Shown here: positions 7,425-16,247 of the stretch, piece by piece
How positions within the stretch are numbered: the stretch's first letter is position 1
How the letters are laid out: each line of letters opens with the position of its first letter
Source of the DNA: Helicobacter pylori PMSS1
GTDB lineage: Bacteria > Campylobacterota > Campylobacteria > Campylobacterales > Arcobacteraceae
Direction of reading: 5' to 3'
Assembly (NCBI GenBank): GCA_945883785.1
Contig: CAMCYD010000012.1
Span: 1 to 33,480 of the forward strand
Length of the DNA: 33,480 bases
Translations under genes and position numbers: made by a program
Notes under the pieces: model-generated
The model's database searches: none
The model's input: only the letters and a program-made list of their open reading frames with translations
What the model was told of the DNA's origin: nothing

Positions 7425-8168
7425 ATGAAAAAAATAATAACACTTACACTTTTATGCTTAGTAACTTATGCAAATGCTTTAGAATTTAGTGGAACAGTTA
7501 TCTCTGACAATGAAAAATATATCACAAGTAGAAATATGGGATATGTGACAAATGTCTATGTGAGCGAAGGTTCTTATGTAAAAGCTGGCGACCCCCTTTA
7601 TGATATCGAGGCTGAAGATATGAGCCAAAAGAAAAATCAAGCAAATTTACAAGTCAGTATGTATGAAACACAAATGAATTTTGTGAAAATGAACACGGAA
7701 CGACATCAAAGGTTGTATGAAAAAGGGCTTGTAGCAAAAGTGCAAGTGGAGCAATTGGAGATGAATTACAAAAATCTTCAAGATATGGTGGCTATCGCAA
7801 AGTCACAAAGTCAAGAGGTGGATAATCAAAATAAATACTTTTCTATAAAAGCACCAAATAGTGGAATAGTGACAAAAAGAATGCTTAAAGTTGGAGAGAT
7901 GGCGATCCCTGGTATGCCAGCTATGGTTTTGACTGATATTAGTGATATTAAAATTCAAATTGAAGTAAATGAAAGTGACCTTGAGAAAGTCAAACTTGGT
8001 AAAAAAATCCCTTTCGAAATCCCATCAGTTGGGTATTCTTCAACAGGTGTCGTGAAGTCAATCGTTCCTAGTTTAAATCCACTTACTCATACTTTTATCA
8101 TAAAAATTGGATTTAATAAACCAAGCAAAGTGTATCCTGGAATGTATGCAAAAATCAATATCAACTAA
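7425..8168 (+). CDS. RND efflux periplasmic adaptor (membrane fusion protein), short form
   Basis: A 247-residue adaptor with a signal peptide (about 1-18). A split lipoyl/barrel-sandwich domain (GYVTNVYVSEGSYVKAGDPLYDIE and FSIKAPNSGIVTKRMLKVGEMAIPG) flanks a helical hairpin (about 65-130). A beta-barrel domain follows (IKIQIEVNESDLEKVKLGKKIPFEIP). It ends at VYPGMYAKININ, so the C-terminal membrane-proximal domain of longer adaptors (350-400 residues) is largely missing. It would join the inner-membrane RND pump to the TolC-like channel. It lies 12 nt after the channel gene and 10 nt before the pump gene. Confidence 0.9.
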   Translation: MKKIITLTLLCLVTYANALEFSGTVISDNEKYITSRNMGYVTNVYVSEGSYVKAGDPLYDIEAEDMSQKKNQANLQVSMYETQMNFVKMNTERHQRLYEKGLVAKVQVEQLEMNYKNLQDMVAIAKSQSQEVDNQNKYFSIKAPNSGIVTKRMLKVGEMAIPGMPAMVLTDISDIKIQIEVNESDLEKVKLGKKIPFEIPSVGYSSTGVVKSIVPSLNPLTHTFIIKIGFNKPSKVYPGMYAKININ

Positions 8169-8178
8169 AGGATAAGTG

Positions 8179-9801
8179 ATGTCAATAGAAATATTAGCCA
8201 ATCTCAAACCAAAAGATACCGCTGGGAAACTAGCAAAAAACTTTATTTACAATCCACTTACTTCTGTTTTAGCTGTATTTTTACTTCTTATTGGGTATTT
8301 AGCTTTAGAGATTATGCCTAGAGAAGAGGACCCGCAAATCGCTATCAGTGGTGGAAGTATCATAGTGCCTGCACCTGGACTGAGTAGCAAAGAGATAGAA
8401 AAACTTATCACCGAACCACTTGAACAAAAACTACGAGAGGTAAGTGGAGTTGAACATATTTATGGTGTCAGTACAGATAATGTAGCGATTGTCAATGTGA
8501 TGTACTTTATCGGACAAAATAGAGAGATTTCAAACCTTAAGATCTACGATAAAGTGATGCAAAATATGGATATGATGCCAAAAAATGCGATGCAACCACT
8601 TATCAAACCACTTGATATCGATATCGATATCCCTATTGTCAATATCGCTTTTTATCAAAAAAACCAAAATGTTTCTTACAATACTTTTGTTCAAACAGTT
8701 GAAAATCTCAAAAAAGAGATAAATACAATACAAAATATTTCAAAAACTGGGCTCAAAGGGGCAAAAAGAGAACAGTTTAATGTCGATGTTGACCTGCATA
8801 AACTTAAAAGTTATAACCTTTGCTTGGGGCAAATAGCTGATGGAATCAAAGCAATCTCTACAAGAGTTCCAGATATAAGCTCAAAAACAGGGGATAATAA
8901 ACTTGTCGTTTTTGGGATAAAAAATGCTATTGAAACAGTAGAAGATATCGAAAATATAATAGTTGCACAATATATGGGAAGTGCTATTTATCTAAGAGAT
9001 GTAGCGAAAGTAACTTCAGGATTAGATTTCCAAAAAGAACAAAGTGCAAAAATGATATTTAAAGAGAATAATCAAATCAAAGAGGTAAATCAAGTAACGC
9101 TCACTATCGCAAAACTTGCAGGGACAAATGCCGTTTTTGTAGCAAATGATGTGGAAACACTTTTAGCTTCAAAAGAGGCATCGTTAGAAAAGATGGGAAT
9201 TGGTTATAAAACAACAAGAAACTATGGAGAAAGAGCTGATGAAGCTGTTAATGAACTTGTCCATCACCTTGTGATTACTATTATTATTATCGCCGTTATG
9301 CTTGTATTTTTCCTTGGTTGGAAAGAATCTTTGATAGTTACTTTTACCGTTCCAGCTATTTTGGCTGTTACTTTGTTTGTTGCTTATATGGGTGACCAAA
9401 CTATCAATCGTATCACTTTATTTGCTTTTTTACTCTCTTTGGGACTTCTTGTCGATGCTGCTATTATAGTGATTGAAAATATCCATAGACACCTTCATAC
9501 TCATGGAAGTGAAAGTAGAGATATGGATGAACTTCTTGTAACTGCAACCGATGAGATAGGAGCACCGACTAATATCGCAACATTAGCTATTATTTTAACA
9601 ATGGTTCCTATGGCGTTTGTTGGGGGAATGATGGGGGAATTTATGAAACCAATCCCACTCAATGTTCCGATTGCCCTTATCGCTTCATTGTTTATCGCTT
9701 ATATTTTCACCCCCTATTTAAGTAAAAAACTACTCAAACGAAATGAGGACGGAGCACACCATCATACAAAACAAGAGAATATAAAAATGGAGGAAAAATA
9801 G
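8179..9801 (+). CDS. RND efflux pump, N-terminal half
   Basis: This is the first repeat of an RND permease, 540 residues. It contains TM1 (NPLTSVLAVFLLLIGYLALEIMP), the periplasmic porter subdomains (PAPGLSSKEIEKLITEPLEQKL...), then TM2-TM6, with TM4 GLLVDAAIIVIENIHRHLH carrying the acidic proton-relay residue (one Asp where AcrB has two). It ends after TM6 in a hydrophilic His-rich tail. The stop TAG is directly followed, in the same frame, by the ATG of the second half, so a single codon splits the protein. The ATG at 8179 is preferred over a GTG at 8176 because AAGGA lies at a better distance. Confidence 0.9.
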   Translation: MSIEILANLKPKDTAGKLAKNFIYNPLTSVLAVFLLLIGYLALEIMPREEDPQIAISGGSIIVPAPGLSSKEIEKLITEPLEQKLREVSGVEHIYGVSTDNVAIVNVMYFIGQNREISNLKIYDKVMQNMDMMPKNAMQPLIKPLDIDIDIPIVNIAFYQKNQNVSYNTFVQTVENLKKEINTIQNISKTGLKGAKREQFNVDVDLHKLKSYNLCLGQIADGIKAISTRVPDISSKTGDNKLVVFGIKNAIETVEDIENIIVAQYMGSAIYLRDVAKVTSGLDFQKEQSAKMIFKENNQIKEVNQVTLTIAKLAGTNAVFVANDVETLLASKEASLEKMGIGYKTTRNYGERADEAVNELVHHLVITIIIIAVMLVFFLGWKESLIVTFTVPAILAVTLFVAYMGDQTINRITLFAFLLSLGLLVDAAIIVIENIHRHLHTHGSESRDMDELLVTATDEIGAPTNIATLAIILTMVPMAFVGGMMGEFMKPIPLNVPIALIASLFIAYIFTPYLSKKLLKRNEDGAHHHTKQENIKMEEK

Positions 9802-11493
9802 ATGTATAGCCATCACAAAGAGGGGAAATTTGAAGCATTTATCCATAATATACTTGTAAATAAATCTAAAAAAACTATCGTTATCCTGACCACTTTACTG
9901 TTTCTCGCTGGTTCGATTATGATGTTTCCGACTAAAATCGTGTTAGCAAAAATGCTCCCAGGGAAAAGTACTAATACCTTTACAGTTTATGTCGATACAC
10001 CATCAGGAAGTAGTATAGAAGAGACAAAAAAAGTAGCTAGTTGTGTGACGAATATTTTACAAAAAGAGAAAGAAGTTGTTGATTTGGAACTCTTTTTAGG
10101 AGAGGGTTCACCTCTTGATTATGCTGGACTTGTCAAAGGGAGTGGTATGAAAAAAGGGGAGCAATATGCTGAAATTGTTGTCAATCTCACCGATAAAAGT
10201 ACAAGAGATGAAAAATCATTTTCTATGGCTCAAAGACTACGACCAATTATAAATAAAGAATGTAGTGAAATAGTTCCAAATACAAGTATCAGGTTTATCG
10301 AAATGCCAGCTGGTCCCCCTACTTTAGCGGATATTGTTGTTGAAGTATATGGTGAAGAAAATCAAAAAGTAATTGCACTAGCAAATGAAGTGAAGGTTAT
10401 CTTATCAAAAACAGACGGGCTTGTGGATGTTGATGTGATGGCTGATGAAGTGTATAAAAAATATCAAATTGTCCCTATCAAAGATAAAATAAGTAGAAGT
10501 GGCTTAAGTGTTGAACAAGTCAATAAAATACTCTATTTAGCTTTTGAAGGGATGGAAATAGCTGTCAAAGATACAATCAAAGCAAACCATCAAATACCAA
10601 TTTTTGTCACTCTTAGCGAGAGTACAAAAACAATTTCAACAAATTCTTTAGAAAATCTCAAAACAAAACTGAGTTCTTTAAATCTTATGAGTAAAAGTGG
10701 ATTTATGGTACCGCTAACGGAAGTTGTGGAGATACAAGAAACTACATCCCTCCCAACTATTTACCATAAAGATTTAAAAACTATGGCAAATGTTGTTGCT
10801 ACTACGGATATGGTAAGTCAAGTGTATCCTCTTTTAGATGCTAGAGAAAAGATGATGGAACATTTTTCAAATAAATACGAGGTCAATAAAGTAGCTGGAA
10901 TCACCACTTTTATGTTTGACCTTGAACTTAAAGACAAAGTTACAGGGGAAAGTTATCTTCTAAGATGGGATGGGGAGATGAAAGTGACACTTGATACTTT
11001 TAGAGATTTAGGAGCTGCATTTATAGCTGCCCTTATCCTTATTTTCTTACTTCTTGTGATTTATTATAAATCTTTTGCGATTAGTGGAATTATCCTTGCT
11101 GGAAGTTTTTTATCAATTATTGGGGTGATTATTGGGCATTTTGTAGCTGATTTAGTGACAACGGAAACTTTCTTTTTAACTGCGACTTCCCTTATTGGGT
11201 TTATCGCTTTGATGGGGATAAGTTCAAGAAATTCTCTTCTTTTGATAGACTTTGCAAAAAGCTTGATGACGGAACACCATATGGAGAAAAAACGAGCAAT
11301 AGCTATTGCAAGTGCGACGAGAGCTAAACCAATTATGCTTACAGGGATTGCTATCATTTTAGGTTCTGCACTCCTTGCGAGTGACCCTGTATTTGGTGGA
11401 CTTGGAGTGGCTCTTATCTCTGGAACTATCGCTGCTGTCATCGTTTCACTTATATTTATCCCTGTACTTATGGATAATTCTAAAGCCATATAG
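9802..11493 (+). CDS. RND efflux pump, C-terminal half
   Basis: This is the second repeat of the RND permease, 563 residues: TM7 (KTIVILTTLLFLAGSIMMFP), the second porter/docking domain (TPSGSSIEETKKVASCVTNIL..., PAGPPTLADIVVEVYGE) and TM8-TM12, including TM10 MGISSRNSLLLIDFAK with its conserved basic and acidic residues. It starts immediately after an in-frame TAG and has its own GGAGG (9789-9793) 8 nt upstream, so it can be translated separately. The two halves together equal one normal RND protein (about 1,100 residues). A clean split at the internal duplication boundary suggests both halves are functional as separate chains. Confidence 0.9.
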   Translation: MYSHHKEGKFEAFIHNILVNKSKKTIVILTTLLFLAGSIMMFPTKIVLAKMLPGKSTNTFTVYVDTPSGSSIEETKKVASCVTNILQKEKEVVDLELFLGEGSPLDYAGLVKGSGMKKGEQYAEIVVNLTDKSTRDEKSFSMAQRLRPIINKECSEIVPNTSIRFIEMPAGPPTLADIVVEVYGEENQKVIALANEVKVILSKTDGLVDVDVMADEVYKKYQIVPIKDKISRSGLSVEQVNKILYLAFEGMEIAVKDTIKANHQIPIFVTLSESTKTISTNSLENLKTKLSSLNLMSKSGFMVPLTEVVEIQETTSLPTIYHKDLKTMANVVATTDMVSQVYPLLDAREKMMEHFSNKYEVNKVAGITTFMFDLELKDKVTGESYLLRWDGEMKVTLDTFRDLGAAFIAALILIFLLLVIYYKSFAISGIILAGSFLSIIGVIIGHFVADLVTTETFFLTATSLIGFIALMGISSRNSLLLIDFAKSLMTEHHMEKKRAIAIASATRAKPIMLTGIAIILGSALLASDPVFGGLGVALISGTIAAVIVSLIFIPVLMDNSKAI

Positions 11494-11502
11494 GCTTTAG
11501 AA
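11478..11502. repeat. Perfect hairpin spanning the pump stop codon
   Basis: TTCTAAAGCC (11478-11487) pairs perfectly with GGCTTTAGAA (11493-11502) around ATATA. It overlaps the pump stop codon and the repeat at 11500, between convergent genes. There is no T run, so it is not a standard intrinsic terminator, although it may halt transcription or protect the 3' end. Confidence 0.5.
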
Positions 11503-11516
11503 TTTGCAAGTGGCTC
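11500..11516 (+). repeat. Short copy of the dispersed GAATTTGCAAGTGGCTC repeat
   Basis: This 17-mer is identical to the end of the repeat copy at 17581-17597 (opposite strand) and close to the ends of the copies at 17672-17742 and 30426-30499. It sits 1 nt from the stop codon of the minus-strand histidine kinase. Confidence 0.6.
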
Positions 11517-11517
11517 T

Positions 11518-12681
11518 CTAGATTATTATTGTAAAACGAGCACCTTCTCCATATTCTGTTTCAACATTTGCTACACTCATTGTTCCATTAAATTTATTTA
11601 AAATTTGCATAGACATATAAAGTCCAACACCAGAACCTTTTCCCTCTTCTTTTGTAGTAAAGTTTTGTTCAAATATTTGAGACAAAATACTTTCAGGTAT
11701 TCCACCTGCATTATCAGTTACAGTCAATTGTGTTCTTCCATCTTCTAATTTTGAAATTTCAAAAATAATCTTTTTTGCATTATTATTTGTTCTCATAAAT
11801 TCATCTTTAGTGTTGTTGATTAGATTGATAAGAATATGAATAAATTCACTTTTTATGCATTTAATAACAATTGAAGTATCGCCTCTTATTTCAAGTTCTA
11901 TATAATGTGAATTTAAAACACTGCTCATAATACCTTGTATTGTAGTTATAATTTCTTCGAAACTAACATTGAGAAGCACTTCGTCAGCTCTAAAAAACTT
12001 TCTAAAAGTATCGACAGTGTCCAGTAAATGTTTTATTTGAATTTGAATAACTTTTGTCGATTCTTGTACCTCTCGTGAACCAATTGATCCATTTATTTCA
12101 ATCTGATAATCTAAAGATTGAGCCATAAATGAAATAGTTGTGAGGGGTTGTTTCCATTGATGGGCTACGGCGTCCATCATTTCACCCATTTGTGCTGCTT
12201 TTGTTTGTTGCATAAGTTGATGGTCTTTTAATAAATTTTTTTGAACCTCATCATAAACTTTTTTTTCTAAAGTTTTATTAAATTCAATTAACTTCTTTTT
12301 GTCTGTAATATTTTCTCGGATAGCGTTATACCCTACAATCTCGCCATCACTATTTTTTTCACACACTATAGTTGCATAAATCCAATACAACTCGCCATTT
12401 TTAGCTTTATTTTGAATCTCTCCACACCATATTTTACCACTTGAAATAGTGTTCCATAGCTCTCTAAAAAGTTCTTTAGGAACATTTGGTGACCTCACAA
12501 TATTATGATGATGACCTAGTAATTCATCTTTAGAATATCCAGATATTTTACAAAAACCGCTACTTGCAAAAGTAATTATCCCTTTAGCATCTGTTTTAGA
12601 AACAATTAAATTTTTGTCTAATATATCCAGTAAAGCTGCTGACTTACTTAACGACTCAATGTTGTTTACTAATGTATTCAT
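11518..12681 (-). CDS. PAS-domain sensor histidine kinase, soluble and orphan
   Basis: A 387-residue kinase with no transmembrane helix. An Aer-type PAS domain occupies about 20-125 (IVSKTDAKGIITFASSGFCKISGYS...), followed by a coiled-coil linker and a HisKA-like H-box MDAVAHQWKQPLTT with phospho-acceptor H174. The HATPase part has the N box (HILINLINNTKDEF), G1 (DNAGGIP), F box (FEQNFTTK) and G2 (GKGSGVGLYMS). The H-box form is common in Campylobacterota. Aer-type PAS domains often bind FAD and sense redox or oxygen; that is an inference here. No response regulator is adjacent. It is divergent from the MBL-GAF-HD gene, sharing a short intergenic region. The ribosome binding site is weak. Confidence 0.88.
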   Translation of the reverse strand: MNTLVNNIESLSKSAALLDILDKNLIVSKTDAKGIITFASSGFCKISGYSKDELLGHHHNIVRSPNVPKELFRELWNTISSGKIWCGEIQNKAKNGELYWIYATIVCEKNSDGEIVGYNAIRENITDKKKLIEFNKTLEKKVYDEVQKNLLKDHQLMQQTKAAQMGEMMDAVAHQWKQPLTTISFMAQSLDYQIEINGSIGSREVQESTKVIQIQIKHLLDTVDTFRKFFRADEVLLNVSFEEIITTIQGIMSSVLNSHYIELEIRGDTSIVIKCIKSEFIHILINLINNTKDEFMRTNNNAKKIIFEISKLEDGRTQLTVTDNAGGIPESILSQIFEQNFTTKEEGKGSGVGLYMSMQILNKFNGTMSVANVETEYGEGARFTIII

Positions 12682-12747
12682 ATTTACTACTTTATTTTAA
12701 TTTTTAATCTTCAATGCTATCACAATGAAATTTAACTTTGCATAAGA

Positions 12748-12753
12748 TATAAT
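12748..12753 (+). promoter_or_regulatory. -10 element (TATAAT) of the MBL-GAF-HD gene
   Basis: A consensus TATAAT in the context CATAAGATATAATC, 30 nt before the ATG at 12784. The transcript start would fall around 12760, which disfavours the upstream TTG at 12769 as start codon. No good -35 is seen. Confidence 0.5.
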
Positions 12754-12783
12754 CAAGAAAATCTATAATTGTTGGGCATACTT

Positions 12784-15201
12784 ATGAAAAATTCTATCAA
12801 AATACTCGGGGCTTATGGTGCAAAAACATTAAATACTGCTATGACATGTTTACAAGTTGATGAAGAGATTTTAATAGATGCTGGAAATATTTTATTTGGT
12901 CTCGATAAAGCAGCAAAAAAAATCAATCATATTTTTTTAACCCATACTCATCTTGACCATATAGTTGATATACCATTCTTGATAGACATTTTTTTTGAAA
13001 GTCGCACTAAACCACTCACTATTTATGGATTGAGTGGAAGCATTGAAAATATTAAAAATTATATTTTTAACTGGGCTATCTGGCCAGACTTTTCTCAAAT
13101 TCCACTCACAATTGGTGGAGAAAATAGTATTATTTTTAAAGTATTGGAAGTCGGGGAAGAGATAGAGATAAATGGGACAAAACTAAAAAGCATCAAAACT
13201 GAACATACAGATTCTAGCTGTGGATATGTTATCACAAAAGATGAAAATGCTGTTTTTTTCACATCAGACACCTATAAATGCCAAAATATTTGGGAGGAAG
13301 TAAATAATAATCCAAAAATAAAATCTTTAATTATAGATGTTTCATTTCCATCTATCTTAAATAAACTTGCATTTGACAGTAAACATTTAACTCCAGAATT
13401 GCTCAAGGAGGAATTAGAAAATCTCAAAAGAGATGATATAAAGATTTTTATTACTCACATAAAACCAATATTTTTAGACGAGATAAAAGATGAAATAAAA
13501 ACAAAATATCCAAATTTTTTACGAGGTGGTCGTATTTTAAATGATGGAGATATGCTAAATCTCCCTAACGGTACCATCAAAGAAAATCTTACAAAAACAC
13601 AACTTGATAGAATTTATATTAGTCAATTGATAGATATTGGGTATTCGCTTACAAGTGAAAGAAACTTTGATGTTTTATTGGAAAAAATCTTGTTAGGTGC
13701 GAAAAAATTATCAAATGCTGACGGAGGAACACTTTATCTTCTAAGTGAAGATGAAAATAATTTAGAGTTTACTGTTGTTCAAACAGATTCTTTAAAAATA
13801 AAAATGGGTGGAACTTCTGGAAAAATTACTTGGCCAAATGTTAAACTGTATGATGAAAAAGGCGATGAAAATTATGAACAAGTTGCTGCTCTATGTGCAT
13901 TAACTGGACAACTTATCAATATTGATGATGTTTATTTTGCTAAAGACTTTAACTTTGAAGGAACTAAAAAATTTGATGCAGGTACTGGATATAGAACAAA
14001 ATCTATGTTAGTCGTCCCCATGACAAACCATGAAGGTAAAGTTATAGGTGTTTTGCAACTTCTTAATAAACTAAGTGAAACCAATGAGATTATAGATTTT
14101 AATCAAGATGATGAAAATCTTATCCTTTCTATGTCTTCGCAAGCTGCTGTTTCTATTTCAAACAATAGACTCATTGAGGGATTAGAAAAACTTTTGATGG
14201 ATTTCATCAAATCAACCGCTGATGCGATTAGTGAAAAGTCAAAATACACAGGTGGACACATCAACCGTGTTGCCGAAATTGCATCTTTGATAGCAAAGGC
14301 TATAAATGATGATAACGATAGTATTTTTAAATCAAAAACATTCAACGAAGATGAATTAAAACAAATTGATATATCTGCTTGGATGCACGATATTGGAAAA
14401 ATCACAACACCTGAATACATTGTCGATAAAGCTACTAAACTTGAAACAATATATGACCGAATTGAAACTATTATTTGCAAAGCAGAGATACTGAAACGAG
14501 ATATTGAAATAGAGTACTTGAGAACCTCAATGGTAACAAAATCAAATGCTGTACAAGAAGAATTAACAAAAGAATTTGTAAAAATGAAGAAAGAGATTGA
14601 AGATGATGTTGTGTTTTTGAAATTAGCCAACAAAGGTAGTGAGTATATGAGCGATGAATATCTACTTAGACTTCATAAAATTGCTACTAGTGGCTTAATA
14701 GTTGATGGGGAAAAAATCAATTTATTAACAGACAATGAACTCTACAATCTCTCAATACGAAAAGGTACGCTCACAAGCGAAGAAAGAACTGTCATAAATA
14801 ACCATGTAGTCGTAAGTTATAATATGTTAAATAAACTCATATTCCCTAAAAAACTAAATCGAATTCCAGTGATTGCTGGGTCACATCATAAAACAATAAA
14901 AACAAATGAAGCTGGACGACATTTTGGATATGGAGCTGAAAGTATTATGAATTTACCTATGAGTTTAGAGGATAGGATTTTAGCCGTTGCTGATGTTTTT
15001 GAAGCTGTTACTGCAAGTGATAGACCATATAAAGACCCAAATAGCCTCAACCATTCTCTTCAAATTTTAGCAAGTATGGCTAAAAATGATGAGTTGGATT
15101 ATGGCTTAGTGAAGTTTTTTATTGATAAAAAAATATACGAAGAATATTCTCTACATAATCTTAAAAAAGAACAAATTGATAAAGTAACAGTAAGTTTATA
15201 A
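12784..15201 (+). CDS. MBL-fold phosphodiesterase - GAF - HD phosphohydrolase fusion
   Basis: An 805-residue cytosolic protein with three modules. Residues about 1-265 are a metallo-beta-lactamase fold with THTHLDH (metal ligands H54, H56, D58, H59), EHTDSSCGY, SDTYKC and THIKP, most like class II cyclic-nucleotide phosphodiesterases. Residues about 285-465 are a GAF domain. Residues about 470-800 are an HD phosphohydrolase related to HD-GYP (TGGHINRVAEIA, MHDIGKI near 533-539, ADVFEAVTASDRPYK), with a roughly 100-residue helical insert after the HD dyad. The GYP motif itself is missing; that region reads GSHHKTIKTNEAGRHFGYG. It may therefore hydrolyse one or two cyclic nucleotides under GAF control. 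The ATG is favoured over the upstream TTG by the promoter position. No Shine-Dalgarno is evident. Confidence 0.82.
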   Translation: MKNSIKILGAYGAKTLNTAMTCLQVDEEILIDAGNILFGLDKAAKKINHIFLTHTHLDHIVDIPFLIDIFFESRTKPLTIYGLSGSIENIKNYIFNWAIWPDFSQIPLTIGGENSIIFKVLEVGEEIEINGTKLKSIKTEHTDSSCGYVITKDENAVFFTSDTYKCQNIWEEVNNNPKIKSLIIDVSFPSILNKLAFDSKHLTPELLKEELENLKRDDIKIFITHIKPIFLDEIKDEIKTKYPNFLRGGRILNDGDMLNLPNGTIKENLTKTQLDRIYISQLIDIGYSLTSERNFDVLLEKILLGAKKLSNADGGTLYLLSEDENNLEFTVVQTDSLKIKMGGTSGKITWPNVKLYDEKGDENYEQVAALCALTGQLINIDDVYFAKDFNFEGTKKFDAGTGYRTKSMLVVPMTNHEGKVIGVLQLLNKLSETNEIIDFNQDDENLILSMSSQAAVSISNNRLIEGLEKLLMDFIKSTADAISEKSKYTGGHINRVAEIASLIAKAINDDNDSIFKSKTFNEDELKQIDISAWMHDIGKITTPEYIVDKATKLETIYDRIETIICKAEILKRDIEIEYLRTSMVTKSNAVQEELTKEFVKMKKEIEDDVVFLKLANKGSEYMSDEYLLRLHKIATSGLIVDGEKINLLTDNELYNLSIRKGTLTSEERTVINNHVVVSYNMLNKLIFPKKLNRIPVIAGSHHKTIKTNEAGRHFGYGAESIMNLPMSLEDRILAVADVFEAVTASDRPYKDPNSLNHSLQILASMAKNDELDYGLVKFFIDKKIYEEYSLHNLKKEQIDKVTVSL

Positions 15202-15212
15202 AAAGCTATTTT

Positions 15213-15279
15213 CTTTTAGATAAACTCGTTTTCAAGGAAACTCGTTTACTTCCTCCTAGCTTTAAGATAAACTCGTTTT
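15213..15279. repeat. Direct repeat duplicating the end of cmoB
   Basis: CTTTTAGATAAACTCGTTTT (15213-15232) and CTTTAAGATAAACTCGTTTT (15260-15279) match in 19 of 20 positions with a period of 47 nt. The second copy encodes the KRVYLK end of CmoB and the first lies just beyond its stop. A third partial AAACTCGTTTA lies between. This looks like a local tandem duplication of the gene's 3' end. Confidence 0.7.
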
Positions 15280-16163
15280 GGCGCAGGATAACCCTCTACT
15301 GTTTTGTTTTTATCCTCGCTATCTAAAAAGTCTTCCAAACTACACTCAAAACTCCAAGTGGTTGCTCTTTGTTCTGTACTATCTGTTTTTGTGATTTCAA
15401 GCACTTCTATATCTTTAAACCCAGCACGATTGAGCCAATTTTTGAAACATTTTACAGTAGGGATAAAATAGATATTTGGAATCATCGCATATCTCTCAAA
15501 CGGTGTCAAACATACCTCATCTTCCCCATCAATCATAAAACTATCTACGATTATCTCTCCCTCAGGGTTAAGACTTTTTGCAAGTGCTTTAAGAGTAGTT
15601 ACAGGGTCACTTCTATGGTATAAAACCCCCAGCATAAAGATAAAATCAAATTTATGTGGATAAAGTTCAATATGCTCAACTCCAAGCATCTCATAAACAA
15701 TATCACTTTTTACAAAACTATTTACAAAATCAAACTGGCTTCTAAATACAGCCGAGGGGTCAAATCCTACAAGTTTTTTAGGGGTATCTTCAAGCATCCG
15801 AAACATATAGTAGCCATTATTACACCCAACATCTGCTACCACTTTATCTTTAAGATTGAAATACGGACGAAGCAAGTTGTACTTTTTATTTGACTGCCAT
15901 TCACTATCAATTTGGAGTCCACAAATATCAAAAGGACCTTTTCTCCAAGGTATCAAAGTTTTTGCATTTTTGGTTAAAGTTTCGAATTCCTCCTCGCTTA
16001 AATCTTCCCTATCCCCTACTTTAAACCAATCGATACACTGATATTCATACTTTTGTTTATTTGCAATAAGAGCAATATTGCTAATAGCATCTCTCATAGG
16101 GACTATGTTTTTCCAAGTAAGCCACTTTTCTCGTTCCAGCTTAATTCTTTCTAAATTTTTCAT
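15246..16163 (-). CDS. cmoB: tRNA U34 carboxymethyltransferase
   Basis: A 305-residue SAM-fold enzyme that transfers a carboxymethyl group from carboxy-SAM to 5-hydroxyuridine at position 34 of tRNAs, forming the cmo5U wobble base. It shows IPWRKGPFDICGLQIDSEWQS, the SAM-binding DVGCNNGYYMFRML, FMLGVLYHRSDP, RYAMIPNIYFIPTV and the C-terminal KTVEGYPAPKRVYLKAR, all close to E. coli CmoB (323 residues). cmoA, which makes carboxy-SAM, is not in this window. The gene is convergent with the MBL-GAF-HD gene. Tandem 11-nt repeats lie in its 5' region and a duplicated 3' end lies after the stop. Confidence 0.96.
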   Translation of the reverse strand: MKNLERIKLEREKWLTWKNIVPMRDAISNIALIANKQKYEYQCIDWFKVGDREDLSEEEFETLTKNAKTLIPWRKGPFDICGLQIDSEWQSNKKYNLLRPYFNLKDKVVADVGCNNGYYMFRMLEDTPKKLVGFDPSAVFRSQFDFVNSFVKSDIVYEMLGVEHIELYPHKFDFIFMLGVLYHRSDPVTTLKALAKSLNPEGEIIVDSFMIDGEDEVCLTPFERYAMIPNIYFIPTVKCFKNWLNRAGFKDIEVLEITKTDSTEQRATTWSFECSLEDFLDSEDKNKTVEGYPAPKRVYLKARRK

Positions 16164-16176
16164 TTCTTTCTCTCAA

Positions 16177-16198
16177 TTAACACTTAATTAACACTTAA
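16177..16198. repeat. Two perfect tandem TTAACACTTAA units upstream of cmoB
   Basis: Identical 11-nt units abut at 16177-16187 and 16188-16198, beginning 14 nt upstream of the cmoB start. Each unit is bracketed by TTAA. On the minus strand a TATAGA hexamer lies just upstream (near 16202-16207), so the units fall within the likely untranslated leader or near the transcript start. Confidence 0.6.
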
Positions 16199-16247
16199 GT
16201 TCTATAATTCCCTTACCTAAAATAAATAAAGCACAATTCAAAACATA

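Noticed and set aside
11064-11489. 141-codon minus-strand ORF inside the RND gene
   Set aside because: Shadow of the strongly conserved RND transmembrane coding sequence; no ribosome binding site or recognisable protein.
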